This document shows, one piece after another, positions 36,828 through 45,566 of a stretch of 64,000 bases of DNA. Made by a program: the position numbers and the translations under genes. Within the stretch, counting starts at the first letter, position 1. Each line of letters begins with the position of its first letter. The notes under the pieces were generated by a model that was given only the letters and a program-made list of their open reading frames with translations, was not told the DNA's origin and ran no database searches. Source of the stretch: Ralstonia sp. UNC404CL21Col (GTDB lineage: Bacteria; Pseudomonadota; Gammaproteobacteria; Burkholderiales; Burkholderiaceae); assembly GCF_000620465.1 (NCBI RefSeq), contig NZ_KK211140.1:747964-811963 (forward strand), given 5' to 3'.

Positions 36828-38156
36828 ATGAACGTCTTCTGGACCCGCTTTGCCGTCTTTGCCGCCCTCATGGGCATCGTCACGGCATGCCTGTACTTCT
36901 TCGTCAACCATGTCGTTGCGCTGGCCGTGCTCAGCGCAATGCTGCTGGCGATGCTCCTGTATTACATCTACCAGATCCAGCGCCTATGGCGTGTGCTGGA
37001 CTCGCCGGCCTATGGCGAGATCCCGAGCGCGCTTGGCCTGTGGGGCGAGGTCTACTACCGCCTGCACCGGTTGATGAAGGGTTGGCGCACCCAGGTGCTG
37101 CAGGTCGAGCAGCAGCACAGCCGCTTCATTCAGGCCATTCAGGCATCGCCCAACGGCGTGCTGATGCTCGATGGCGAAGACCAGATCGAATGGTGCAACG
37201 CGGTAGCCGAAGAGCACTTCGGGCTCTCGGCCAAGCGTGATCTGCGCCAACGCATTACCCACCTGATCCGCCGACCGGAGTTCGTGCGCTACCTGGCGCG
37301 CGGCGAGTTCGAGGAGCCGCTCACCATGCACGACGTGGGCCCGCACAAGCAAAGCATCGTCTCCGCCCAGATCTTGCCGTATGGCGAGGATCGCAAGCTG
37401 CTGGTGTCGCAGGACATCACCAAGCTGGAGAACACCGAAGCGATGCGCCGCGATTTCGTGGCCAACGTCTCGCACGAGCTGAAGACGCCGCTGACCGTGC
37501 TGTCGGGCTTTCTGGAGACGGTGCGCGACATTCCGCTGCCGGAAGAAGACAAGAGACGCTACCTGGACATGATGCATACGCAAGCCATGCGCATGCAGCA
37601 TCTGGTGGAAGACTTGTTGGCGCTTGCCACGCTGGAAGGCAATTCCGAGCCGCCGTCGGTGGCCCCGGTGCCGATGCAGCGCATGATGCTGCAGCTCCAG
37701 CACGATATCGAAGCGCTCTCTGCGGGCCGGCACACGGTCAGCATGACATGCGACCCCGCCGTGAGCGTGTGCGGCGCCGAGCTTGAGTTGCTTTCGGCGT
37801 TCAGCAACCTGGCGTCCAACGCGGTGCGCTACACGCCGGATGGCGGCAGTATCCGACTCGATTGGGGCGTGCGCGACGGGCATGCGGTGTACTCCGTCAC
37901 CGATACGGGAATCGGGATCGCGCCCGAGCATATTCCGCGTCTGACCGAGCGTTTCTATCGCGTTGACCGCAGCCGTTCACGCGATACCGGCGGCACCGGG
38001 CTGGGCTTGGCCATTGTGAAGCACGTGCTGTCGCGCCACGGTGGAGAACTGCAGGTGACCAGCGAGCACGGCAAGGGCAGCACCTTCCGCGCCGTGTTCC
38101 CGCCCGAGCGCACGGTCGTGCGTAGCGCTACCGTGACCGACGAGCGCGTCGCCTGA
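36828..38156 (+). CDS. phoR: Phosphate regulon sensor histidine kinase PhoR
   Basis: The 442-residue kinase has two membrane segments near the N-terminus (about 5-22 and 27-46), a PAS-like domain (about 95-200) and a HisKA domain with phospho-His in FVANVSHELKTPLTVLSG. The HATPase domain shows LASNAVRYTPDGG, VTDTGIGIAPEHI and GGTGLGLAIVKHVL. The architecture matches E. coli PhoR, which responds to phosphate through PstSCAB and PhoU. Confidence 0.96.
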   Translation: MNVFWTRFAVFAALMGIVTACLYFFVNHVVALAVLSAMLLAMLLYYIYQIQRLWRVLDSPAYGEIPSALGLWGEVYYRLHRLMKGWRTQVLQVEQQHSRFIQAIQASPNGVLMLDGEDQIEWCNAVAEEHFGLSAKRDLRQRITHLIRRPEFVRYLARGEFEEPLTMHDVGPHKQSIVSAQILPYGEDRKLLVSQDITKLENTEAMRRDFVANVSHELKTPLTVLSGFLETVRDIPLPEEDKRRYLDMMHTQAMRMQHLVEDLLALATLEGNSEPPSVAPVPMQRMMLQLQHDIEALSAGRHTVSMTCDPAVSVCGAELELLSAFSNLASNAVRYTPDGGSIRLDWGVRDGHAVYSVTDTGIGIAPEHIPRLTERFYRVDRSRSRDTGGTGLGLAIVKHVLSRHGGELQVTSEHGKGSTFRAVFPPERTVVRSATVTDERVA

Positions 38157-38188
38157 GCGCGGCGCCTCTCTGTTTATTGAGCCAATGA

Positions 38189-38216
38189 AAAACGCACGCT
38201 GTTGAGCGTGCGTTTT
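38189..38216. terminator. Bidirectional terminator between phoR and ppk
   Basis: AAAACGCACGCT, GTTG loop, AGCGTGCGTTTT. A perfect 12-bp stem flanked by A and T runs, serving both convergent genes. Confidence 0.9.
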
Positions 38217-38236
38217 CGTTTGAGGCAAGCCGAGCA

Positions 38237-40408
38237 TCAGCCTGCGGAGATCTCCACCGGAGCGCGCACCGTCGGTTCAGCGGCCGTCGCCGCCGCCACC
38301 GCGGCCGCCGTTTCCGCAGCTGCAGCCGCCTGCGGCGAGAAGTGGTTCAGCAGTTCCAACTGGCTGACGCGCACATGCTTGCCGCGCGTCTGGCGCTGCA
38401 CGTAGCGACCATCCTGTTGCATGATCCACGCCGATGCGTTGTCGCGCAGATGCACCTGCAGGCTCTCCTTGATGACGCGCGCCTTGAGCTTGCGATCGAG
38501 CACGGGGAAGGCCACCTCCACGCGGCGGAACAGGTTGCGGTCCATCCAGTCGGCGCTCGAGAGATAGACGACTTCCTCGCCGCCGGCATGGAAGTAGTAG
38601 ACGCGGTGATGCTCCAGGAAGCGCCCGACGATGGAGCGCACGGTGATGTTCTCCGACAACCCAGGTACGCCCGGCTTGAGCGCGCACACACCGCGCACGA
38701 TCAGGTCGACTTTCACGCCCGCGCGCGACGCCTTGTACAACTCGTCGATGATGGTCGGTTCCAGCAGCGCATTCATCTTGCCGATGATGCGCGCACGTTT
38801 GCCCGCACGCGCGGCGCGCGCCTCGGCGCGGATATGCTCGATCAGGTTGTCGTGCATCGTGAACGGCGAGTGCCACAGATGATGCAGCTTGACCTGCGCG
38901 CCCGTGCCCGTCAGCAGCTGGAACACGTGGTGCACGTCTTCGCAGATCTGGTCGTTGGCCGTCATGAGGCCGAAGTCGGTGTAGAGCCGGGCAGTCTTGG
39001 GGTGGTAGTTGCCGGTGCCCAGATGCGCATAGCGGCGCAGCTTGACCGTCTTGCCCTTGCCGGACACCTCCCGGCGCACCACCAGCAGCATCTTCGCGTG
39101 GCACTTGTGGCCGACGACGCCGTACACAACATGTGCGCCGGCCGATTCCAGCTGGTCGGCCCAGTTGATGTTCGTCTCTTCGTCAAAACGCGCCAGCAGT
39201 TCGACGACAACGGTCACCTCCTTGCCGTTGCGCGCCGCCTTGATGAGCGCTTCCATGACCGTCGATTCGTTGCCGGTGCGGTAGACAGTCTGCTTGATGG
39301 CAACCACGTCGGGGTCGCGCGCGGCTTGCTGCAGCAGCTCCAGCACGGGCGTGAAGCTTTCGTAGGGATGGTGCAGCAGGATGTCGCCCTGGCGGATGGC
39401 GTCGAACACGTTCGAGCTGTTGGCGACCTGCCTGACCGTTGCCGGCACGTGCGGCGGGTATTTCAGCACCGGCTTGTCGACCATGTCCGGCACCTGCAGC
39501 AACCGCACGAGGTTCACCGGGCCCTTGACGCGGTAGCAGTCCGCTTCCGTCAGGCCGAACTCCTGCAACAGACGCACGACCAGCGCCGGCGACGTGTCGT
39601 GCGCGATTTCGAGACGCACCGCATCGCCAAAGTGGCGCGTGGACAGTTCGCCCTGCAGTGCTTCGCGCAAGTCCGTGATTTCATCTTCCGACACGAACAG
39701 GTCGGAGTTGCGCGTCACGCGGAATTGGTAGCAGCCATGTACGTCGATCTGCGGGAACAGCTCATGCACAAAGCCCTGCATGAACGACGACAGCAGCACG
39801 AAACCATACTGATAACCCGACAGCTCCGGCGGCATCTGCACAAGCCGGGGCAGGGCGCGCGGCGCCTGCACGATCGCCAGTTCAGCCTCACGGCCGAAGG
39901 CATCCTTGCCAGACAGCTCGATGATGAAGTTCAGGCTCTTGTTGAGCACGCGCGGGAAGGGGTGCGCCGGGTCCAGCGCCATCGGCGTCAGGATCGGCAC
40001 CAGTTCGCGCTGGAAGAAGCTGCGGCACCAGGCGCGCTGGGCTTCGTTCCAGTTGGTGGTCATGTGGAAGAAGACGCCTTCCTTCTCCAGCAGGGGCAGG
40101 ATCTCATCCTGCAACATGGCATACTGTTGCGCGACCAGTTGCCGCACCCGCTCAGAGACCACGCCAAATGCCTGCTGCACCGACAGCCCGTCGGGCGTGA
40201 CCGACGAAGGGTTGTCGCGCATCTGCTCCTTCAATCCGGCAATGCGGATCTCAAAGAACTCATCGAGATTGCTCGACACGATGCAGATGAATTTCAGCCG
40301 CTCCATCAGCGGCACACCCGGGTCAGCGGCCTGGGCGAGCACACGGGCATTGAATTCCAGGATGCCCAGTTCGCGATTGAGCAGATCGCCCGCGGGCAAT
40401 GTCGACAT
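38237..40408 (-). CDS. ppk: Polyphosphate kinase 1
   Basis: Ppk makes polyphosphate from ATP. The protein shows the N, head, C1 and C2 domains. The N-terminus is LLNRELGILEFNARVLAQA; the catalytic region has YRTGNESTVMEALIKAA, a conserved His in VVGHKCHAKMLLVVR and the second His in RRYAHLGTGNYHPKTARLYT. An unusual Ala-rich tail of about 25 residues ends the protein. The start is uncertain: 40408 (MSTLPAGDLLNREL, 723 residues) is chosen because a PhoB-like box lies at 40454-40471, too close for the in-frame ATG at 40447 (736 residues). Confidence 0.95.
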   Translation of the reverse strand: MSTLPAGDLLNRELGILEFNARVLAQAADPGVPLMERLKFICIVSSNLDEFFEIRIAGLKEQMRDNPSSVTPDGLSVQQAFGVVSERVRQLVAQQYAMLQDEILPLLEKEGVFFHMTTNWNEAQRAWCRSFFQRELVPILTPMALDPAHPFPRVLNKSLNFIIELSGKDAFGREAELAIVQAPRALPRLVQMPPELSGYQYGFVLLSSFMQGFVHELFPQIDVHGCYQFRVTRNSDLFVSEDEITDLREALQGELSTRHFGDAVRLEIAHDTSPALVVRLLQEFGLTEADCYRVKGPVNLVRLLQVPDMVDKPVLKYPPHVPATVRQVANSSNVFDAIRQGDILLHHPYESFTPVLELLQQAARDPDVVAIKQTVYRTGNESTVMEALIKAARNGKEVTVVVELLARFDEETNINWADQLESAGAHVVYGVVGHKCHAKMLLVVRREVSGKGKTVKLRRYAHLGTGNYHPKTARLYTDFGLMTANDQICEDVHHVFQLLTGTGAQVKLHHLWHSPFTMHDNLIEHIRAEARAARAGKRARIIGKMNALLEPTIIDELYKASRAGVKVDLIVRGVCALKPGVPGLSENITVRSIVGRFLEHHRVYYFHAGGEEVVYLSSADWMDRNLFRRVEVAFPVLDRKLKARVIKESLQVHLRDNASAWIMQQDGRYVQRQTRGKHVRVSQLELLNHFSPQAAAAAETAAAVAAATAAEPTVRAPVEISAG

Positions 40409-40453
40409 GTTGTGTTCAGACGGATGACGATCCGGCCACTTTTTCATAGTTCA

Positions 40454-40512
40454 GTGTCAAATTTGTGACACATTGGATTTGTCACGTTCGGGACACAATA
40501 AAGACATATTTT
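40454..40512. promoter_or_regulatory. PhoB-like boxes between divergent ppk and ppx
   Basis: On the minus strand, GTGTCAC-AAAT-TTGACAC (40454-40471) fits 14 of 18 positions of the E. coli Pho box and is also a perfect GTGTCA/TGACAC dyad. On the plus strand, TTGTCAC-GTTC-GGGACAC (40479-40496) is followed after exactly 10 bp by TATTTT (40507-40512), a possible -10 for ppx. Both fit PhoB-activated promoter geometry. Confidence 0.6.
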
Positions 40513-40577
40513 GTTGCGCATTGTTTCGAACGACAATACTCCGCGCCCCTGATCCTGCTTCTCACCCGTTTTCATTC

Positions 40578-42116
40578 ATGAGTCCCACCCCCCGCCTGCT
40601 GGCTGCTGTCGACATGGGCTCCAACAGCTTCCGGCTGATGATCGGCCGCGTCGACGAAACCCCTGGTGCCAACGGCGCCAGCAGCGCCCAGATCTTCCAG
40701 GTCGACGCGCTGCGCGAGCCGGTGCGTTTGGCCGCCGGGCTAACGCAAGATAAATACCTGGATCAGCCCGCACGCCGACGCGGCGTGGATGCCTTGCGCC
40801 GCTTTGGCGACCGCCTGCGTGATTTCCCGCCCGAGCATGTGCGCGCCGTGGCCACCAACACCTTGCGCGTGGCCAAGAATGCGCAGGAGTTCCTGATCGA
40901 GGCGGAAGCCGCGCTGGGGTTTCCCATCGAAGTGATTGCGGGCCGCGAAGAGGCACGGCTGATCTATCTCGGTGCATCGCATGACGCGCCGGCGTGCCAG
41001 GGCAACCGGCTCGTCGTCGACATCGGCGGCGGCTCTACGGAGTTCATCATCGGCAACGGCTACAAGCCCAAGCTGATGGAGTCGCTGTACATCGGCTGCG
41101 TGTCGCACAGCCGGCATTTCTTCCCGAACGGCAACGTTGATGAATATGCGATGAAGCAGGCCGAGTTGGCCGCGCGTCGCGAGATCCAGGTGCTCGTGCA
41201 GCAGTACCGCACGGCAGGCTGGAACCAGGCCGTCGGGTCATCGGGTACGGCACGTGCGCTGGCCGAGCTGATCGAGCTGAACGGCTTCAATGACAAGAGC
41301 AACGAACACGGCATCACCCGCGAAGGGCTGGAGCGCCTGAAGCGCGCCCTCGTCAAGTCGGAGAACACCAACCGCCTGAAGCTCAACGGCCTGAAGGCGG
41401 ACCGGATTCCGGTGCTGCCGGGCGGGCTGTCGATCATGCTGGGCGTGTTTGCGGAACTCGATGTCGACCGCATGGACGTGACCGATGGCGCCTTGCGCCT
41501 GGGCGTGCTGTACGACCTGCTCGGCCGCACGCATCACGAAGACATGCGCACGGTGACGATCGAACAGTTCATGCGCCGTTACAACGTCGACCGCGCGCAG
41601 GCGAGCCGTGTCCGGGATGCGGCGACGGCCCTGCTGTCGCAGTTTCCCGATCCGCCCGACGAGCGCCGCGAAGACAATCTCGCGCTGCTGGGTTGGGCGG
41701 CCAACCTGCACGAGATCGGCATGAGCATCTCGCACAGCGGATACCACAAGCACTCGGCGTACATCGCCAGCCATGCCGATATGCCGGGCTTTTCCAAGAC
41801 CGACCAGGCGCGCTTGGCGACGCTGCTGCTGGGCCATGCTGGCAAGCTCGGCAAGCTCTCGGGCGGAGGCAAGTTCCTGGATTGGCGGATGCTGTTCAGC
41901 CTGCGTCTCGCGTTTGTGCTGTGCCGCCGGCGCGGGGCAATCCAGTTGCCGGGCTTGCGCGTGCGTCATAGCGAAGGCGAACTCAACGAAGGCGGTTTCG
42001 AAGTCGAGCTGCCGAAGAGCTGGATCGAGCAGAACCCGCTCGTGGAATACAGCCTGATGAAGGAAGCCGATGAATGGCAGCGCATCGGCCGCCGCTACAA
42101 GGTGGTGTACGTGTAA
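40578..42116 (+). CDS. ppx: Exopolyphosphatase (Ppx/GppA family)
   Basis: Ppx removes terminal phosphates from polyphosphate; members also act on pppGpp. The 512-residue protein begins LLAAVDMGSNSFRLMIGRV, the actin-like phosphate loop. NRLVVDIGGGSTEFIIGNGY is the second nucleotide loop and AVGSSGTARALAELI the third. The C-terminal HD-like helical part covers about 310-512. ATG at 40578 is preferred to an in-frame TTG/GTG further upstream, since the family start falls there. It is divergent from ppk. Confidence 0.95.
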   Translation: MSPTPRLLAAVDMGSNSFRLMIGRVDETPGANGASSAQIFQVDALREPVRLAAGLTQDKYLDQPARRRGVDALRRFGDRLRDFPPEHVRAVATNTLRVAKNAQEFLIEAEAALGFPIEVIAGREEARLIYLGASHDAPACQGNRLVVDIGGGSTEFIIGNGYKPKLMESLYIGCVSHSRHFFPNGNVDEYAMKQAELAARREIQVLVQQYRTAGWNQAVGSSGTARALAELIELNGFNDKSNEHGITREGLERLKRALVKSENTNRLKLNGLKADRIPVLPGGLSIMLGVFAELDVDRMDVTDGALRLGVLYDLLGRTHHEDMRTVTIEQFMRRYNVDRAQASRVRDAATALLSQFPDPPDERREDNLALLGWAANLHEIGMSISHSGYHKHSAYIASHADMPGFSKTDQARLATLLLGHAGKLGKLSGGGKFLDWRMLFSLRLAFVLCRRRGAIQLPGLRVRHSEGELNEGGFEVELPKSWIEQNPLVEYSLMKEADEWQRIGRRYKVVYV

Positions 42117-42138
42117 AGCGTTGCGCCGCATCCAAAGC

Positions 42139-42168
42139 AAAACGGCCCGGAGTGACCCGGGCCGTTTT
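42139..42168. terminator. Bidirectional terminator between ppx and the acyltransferase gene
   Basis: AAAACGGCCCGG, 6-nt loop, CCGGGCCGTTTT. A perfect 12-bp stem with A and T runs. Confidence 0.92.
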
Positions 42169-42195
42169 CTTTGCGGCGAGCTGTTCGGCTTGATA

Positions 42196-43029
42196 TCAGC
42201 CGCGCAGGAAGTGGCGTGCGTAGCGCGGGTTGATGTCCGACAGACGCAGCAGCGTGAGGAAGTCGGCGACGTTGAAGTCGGGGTCCCACGCCGGTGCGCC
42301 GCAGATGCGTGCGCCCAGGCGCAGATAACCCTTCACGAGCGCAGGCGGCTCGACTTCGAGGTCCTGGTTCAGTTCATCGACCGGCAGTGCTACGCGCGGG
42401 AAGGCGTGGTACTCGATCGGTGCCAGCGAACCATCGTCGACAAAGCTGCGATACAGGCTTGCAGCAAAGTGACCGCCGTCGCCCATCGACACGCTTGCGC
42501 AGCCCAGCATCGATTCGAAGCCGTGGCGCTGCATGTATTCGCCCAGACCGGCCCACAGCGCCATGATGACGCTGCCCGATCGGTAATCGCGGTGCACGCA
42601 CGAGCGGCCGAGTTCGACCATCTTCGGGCGGAGGTGGGCCAGGCGCACGAGGTCGAATTCCGACTCGGAGTACAGGCAACCGATCTGCTTGGCGGCGTCC
42701 GGGCGCAGCACGCGATAGGTGCCGACCACGCGCAGGGTCTTCTGGTCGCGCACGATCAGGTGGTCGCATACGGCGTCGAACATGTCGACGTCGAGTTCGG
42801 TGTGGGCCGAGGGCAGGCGGGCGCCCATTTCTTCGGCAAACACCTTGTAGCGCAGGCGCTGTGCTTCCGTTACTTCATCCTGATGGCGCGCCCACGAAAC
42901 GGCCAGAACAGGCTTGTCACGCGCCGGAACAGCTTCGGGTGAGCGAGGAAGGCCCCTCCGAGCGTTGCCCAGATTCAGGCTCGGCAGTGCGTCGATCAAC
43001 GGCTGGGTGGGCGTGGGCAGGTCTCGCAT
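42196..43029 (-). CDS. olsB: GNAT-like acyltransferase, OlsB type (L-ornithine N-alpha-acyltransferase)
   Basis: OlsB transfers a 3-hydroxyacyl group from acyl carrier protein to ornithine, giving lyso-ornithine lipid, a phosphate-free membrane lipid made under phosphate limitation in many bacteria. The 277-residue protein has AQRLRYKVFAEEMGARLP, ELGRSCVHRDYRSGSVIMAL and a C-terminal RLGARICGAPAWDPDFNVAD, all typical of the family. Its place next to the Pho module is consistent with that role, but no Pho box was found before it. OlsA is not in this window. Confidence 0.82.
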   Translation of the reverse strand: MRDLPTPTQPLIDALPSLNLGNARRGLPRSPEAVPARDKPVLAVSWARHQDEVTEAQRLRYKVFAEEMGARLPSAHTELDVDMFDAVCDHLIVRDQKTLRVVGTYRVLRPDAAKQIGCLYSESEFDLVRLAHLRPKMVELGRSCVHRDYRSGSVIMALWAGLGEYMQRHGFESMLGCASVSMGDGGHFAASLYRSFVDDGSLAPIEYHAFPRVALPVDELNQDLEVEPPALVKGYLRLGARICGAPAWDPDFNVADFLTLLRLSDINPRYARHFLRG

Positions 43030-43157
43030 TCGTGCATCCCCAAGGGTGGATTTCGGGGCGATTCTAGAGACGCTGCATGACAGATCCGCGACAAAAGCGT
43101 GTCAATCGTGACCATTGCGTGAATTTTGCGTGGCGATCCTGTGACCAGGGTGATGTG

Positions 43158-43631
43158 TCACACGAGATCGGGATTCACCACCGCACGCAGCACGGTCTGC
43201 GCTTCATCTTCGCGCATGCGACGGCAGAGCCACCACACACCGGCTTTCTTCACGCTCCAGTCCATTTCCGTGCCCGCGATGAGCAGGCTGGCGAGGCGGC
43301 CGAGCCACGGCTGATGGCCGACCAGCAGCAGGTTCGTATTCGACGGCCAGTCCAATGCATCGAGGATCTCGCTGACATCGGCGCCGGGCGCGAGTGCGGT
43401 CAGCGTCTGGAAATGCTGCGTAAGGGCGCGGGCGGTCTGCTGCGTGCGCACGGCCGGGCTGGCGAGTACGAGCGTGTCGTCCGGCAGGCGAGGCCGCAGC
43501 CAATCCGCCATCTTCTCGGCCTGCTTGTGGCCGCGCTTGGTGAGTTCCCGCTGGAGATCGGTGTTGCGCTGAATGCGCAGCGATGCGGCCACGTCTTCGG
43601 CTTCAGCGTGGCGCCACAGGATAAGGTTCAT
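43158..43631 (-). CDS. sixA: Phosphohistidine phosphatase SixA
   Basis: SixA removes phosphate from histidine of phosphotransfer proteins. The 157-residue histidine-phosphatase-fold protein starts MNLILWRHAEAED with the catalytic Arg-His. ASPAVRTQQTARAL and LLVGHQPWLGRLASLL hold the other active-site Arg and His. The start at 43631 is chosen over 43649 because the fold begins with MNLILWRHA. Confidence 0.92.
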   Translation of the reverse strand: MNLILWRHAEAEDVAASLRIQRNTDLQRELTKRGHKQAEKMADWLRPRLPDDTLVLASPAVRTQQTARALTQHFQTLTALAPGADVSEILDALDWPSNTNLLLVGHQPWLGRLASLLIAGTEMDWSVKKAGVWWLCRRMREDEAQTVLRAVVNPDLV

Positions 43632-43877
43632 GGAGGAAGTGAGCGGCATTGCACGATACGGATGCTGTCGTTATAGCATCGGCAGATGACACCCTGCGAC
43701 GTTCGGTTTGCTGCACAAATTGGAATCGCGGCCGCAGGATTTGGACCTGCGGCGCCCAGCGCTGGCACGTCGCTATTGAAGGCGCCCCGAGTGGCTCGAG
43801 CATTCCATGCATTTGCAGGTTTGAGGTCGCCGTTGTCGTTGTCTATGTTGATTGACGGGGCAACGTTGACGGGTGAA
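43632..43877. other. Spacer with a degenerate tRNA 3'-end-like fragment
   Basis: No gene is accepted here. At about 43727-43760 the plus strand contains GCAGGATTTGGACC, which read on the minus strand resembles the T arm of a tRNA and shares a 10-nt core (CAAATCCTGC on the minus strand) with tRNA-Pro at 44165-44241. It may be an old attachment-site remnant. The following DNA is distinctly less GC-rich than the flanks. Confidence 0.35.
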
Positions 43878-44063
43878 ATGATGCTGGCCACTATCCTAGA
43901 TCGCATTCCGACGTGGGCCTTGATGGCAGGGTTGCTGGCTCTATTCGGATATGGCTATGTAAGCGACCAGTTGGCAAACGAGCCTAACTGTGAGGCCTAT
44001 AACAAGGCTTATGGCTTAAAGGGAGACTGCGAGAGCGCTGTTTTCAGATGGTTCAAGCAGTAG
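43878..44063 (+). CDS. Small membrane protein of unknown function
   Basis: The 61-residue frame starts MMLATILDRIPTWALMAGLL and has one transmembrane segment (about residues 12-28). It is followed by a polar tail with two Cys (CEAYNKAYGLKGDC), which may sit outside the cytoplasm. The codon use is less GC-biased than neighbours, pointing to foreign origin. It lies between the tRNA-like fragment and tRNA-Pro, and a strong terminator follows. I do not recognise a family. Confidence 0.5.
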   Translation: MMLATILDRIPTWALMAGLLALFGYGYVSDQLANEPNCEAYNKAYGLKGDCESAVFRWFKQ

Positions 44064-44110
44064 GTGACCAGAACCTTCGCGGCATGTAAATGCCGGCGCG
44101 CAGAAGCAAT

Positions 44111-44152
44111 AAACAAAAACGGCTTACGTAGTGAACGTAAGCCGTTTTGTTT
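44111..44152. terminator. Strong bidirectional terminator
   Basis: AAACAAAAACGGCTTACGT and ACGTAAGCCGTTTTGTTT pair around AGTGA with a single bulged A. T-runs on both strands fit termination of the small gene and of the tRNA-Pro transcript. Confidence 0.9.
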
Positions 44153-44164
44153 GCTGCTCAATTC

Positions 44165-44241
44165 TGGTCGGGGCGGCAGGATTTGAACCCGCGGTCTTCC
44201 GGTCCCAAACCGGACGCGTTACCAGACTACGCTACGCCCCG
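44165..44241 (-). tRNA. tRNA-Pro (TGG anticodon)
   Basis: On the minus strand acceptor CGGGGCG pairs with CGCCCCG. The anticodon loop is TTTGGGA with anticodon TGG, and the T arm contains GGTTCAAATCC. The CCA end is encoded (44165-44167). Confidence 0.96.
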
Positions 44242-44276
44242 AAGACCGCGATTGTACCGCTTTCGCAACACGCCGG

Positions 44277-45098
44277 TCAAATCAGTGTTCGGGCGATCAT
44301 CCCAAGCGCCACGACGCCTGCGAACGCGGCAAAGCCTTGCTGCAGCGCCGGTCCTGCCAAATGCTGCGCAAAGCGTCGTCCCACCAGCATGCCGGTCAGG
44401 GCGCCGGCTGCAAACGGCAGTGCGATATGCCAATCGACATGTCCGCCGATGGCCGAAGCGACCACGCCGCCCGTGGACACCAGCGCAATCACTGCCAACG
44501 AGGTGGCGACGATGGTCTGCATCGGCAGATCGGTCGCGCGGCGCAGCGCGGGCACGATGACAAAGCCGCCCCCCACGCCCAGCAGCCCGGACAGAAAGCC
44601 TGCCCCCGCGCCGGCTGCAGCCAATGCGCGCGCGCACGGCAGCGTCCAGACGAGCCTGGCCGTGGTGGTATCAAGGTGGCAGGGCGGTCCTGTCCGCGTC
44701 GGCTGCGACTCGGTTGCCGGCGCTGCGCGCGCTTGGCGGAACATGCGCACCGCCACATAGGCGAGCACCAAGGCAAACAGCAGCGTGAGCGGCGTGTTCG
44801 GCACGCGATGTGCAACCCAGATGCCGAACGGCGAGATCGCCACGCCGCACAGCGCCATCAACCCGGCGGCCTTGTAGCGGACCTTGCCTTCCCGCAAGCC
44901 GAGCATCGCACCGAGCCCCGCGGACAGCCCCACCGCCAGCAGCGCGATGGGCGCAGCCTCCGGCACCGACAGATGCAACCCAAAAATCAGCAGCGGCACC
45001 GCGACAATGGCGCCGCCTGCGCCTGTCAACGCCAGGATGAGCCCGACCACAGAGCCCAGCCCCGCGCTGACGATCCAACCCGCTTCCACAGGCGACAT
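44277..45098 (-). CDS. TauE/SafE family anion exporter (sulfite or related)
   Basis: The 273-residue inner-membrane protein has about eight hydrophobic segments and the family sequence GSVVGLILALTGAGGAIVAV at its start, with a second copy GFLSGLLGVGGGFVIVPAL in the middle. Members move sulfite, sulfoacetate or similar anions. Its start overlaps the stop of the BigR-like gene, so it is translationally coupled to it; TTG at 45104 is an alternative start. The context implies export of sulfite formed from persulfides. Confidence 0.88.
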   Translation of the reverse strand: MSPVEAGWIVSAGLGSVVGLILALTGAGGAIVAVPLLIFGLHLSVPEAAPIALLAVGLSAGLGAMLGLREGKVRYKAAGLMALCGVAISPFGIWVAHRVPNTPLTLLFALVLAYVAVRMFRQARAAPATESQPTRTGPPCHLDTTTARLVWTLPCARALAAAGAGAGFLSGLLGVGGGFVIVPALRRATDLPMQTIVATSLAVIALVSTGGVVASAIGGHVDWHIALPFAAGALTGMLVGRRFAQHLAGPALQQGFAAFAGVVALGMIARTLI

Positions 45099-45100
45099 GG

Positions 45101-45466
45101 TCAACGTCCCGCCATCTTCTTCAAGACCTTGCCGCAGTAAAGCTCGGACAGCGTCTGCATGATCTGGATGACCTCGAAGCTGGCGAGCCGGTAGTAGATG
45201 TATTTGCCTTCGCGCCGCGTGGTGACCAGCCCTTCGTCGCGCAATACGCCCAATTGCTGCGACAGGCTGGGCTGATGCAGGCCGACCAGCGCCTCAAGCT
45301 CGCCGACATTGCGCTCGCCCTGCGTGAGCTGGCAGAGCAGCAGCAGGCGGTCTTCGTGCGCCATGGCCTTGAGCACGGCACACGCTTGCGACGCAGAAGC
45401 GCGCAGCATGGAAATGGCGGCATCGGGCAGTGGCACGACGTCGGGATTGGAAGTGGAGTGACTCAT
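45101..45466 (-). CDS. bigR: ArsR/SmtB-family repressor, BigR/SqrR-like persulfide sensor
   Basis: The 121-residue winged-helix protein has the recognition helix in LHQPSLSQQLGVLRDEGLV. Cys45 (LLLLCQL) and Cys111 (SELYCGKV) match the two Cys that form a tetrasulfide or disulfide in BigR/SqrR; Cys29 is additional. In relatives, reaction with persulfide releases the repressor from DNA. It is divergent from the persulfide dioxygenase-like gene and co-transcribed with the TauE/SafE gene. Confidence 0.88.
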   Translation of the reverse strand: MSHSTSNPDVVPLPDAAISMLRASASQACAVLKAMAHEDRLLLLCQLTQGERNVGELEALVGLHQPSLSQQLGVLRDEGLVTTRREGKYIYYRLASFEVIQIMQTLSELYCGKVLKKMAGR

Positions 45467-45529
45467 CGCGGTGTGATGCAGGGGCTATTCGCGCGTTTCG
45501 CGCTATTGGCAGACAGAATGTCAGACGAT

Positions 45530-45549
45530 ATTCTATAAAAATATAGATT
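45530..45549. promoter_or_regulatory. Probable BigR-type operator
   Basis: ATTCTAT-AAAAAT-ATAGATT is an AT-rich dyad between the divergent regulator and dioxygenase genes, in an otherwise GC-rich region, and it starts 18 bp before the latter's ATG. AT-rich palindromes are bound by BigR proteins. Confidence 0.65.
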
Positions 45550-45566
45550 GTTAGCAAAAGCCCGCC

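Noticed and set aside
38342-40468. Open frame of about 700 codons antisense to ppk
   Set aside because: A shadow of ppk; rich in His, Arg and Val with no recognisable domain and no ribosome binding site.
44131-44760. Open frame on the plus strand across tRNA-Pro and the TauE/SafE gene
   Set aside because: It reads through a tRNA gene and antisense to a well-supported membrane protein gene.
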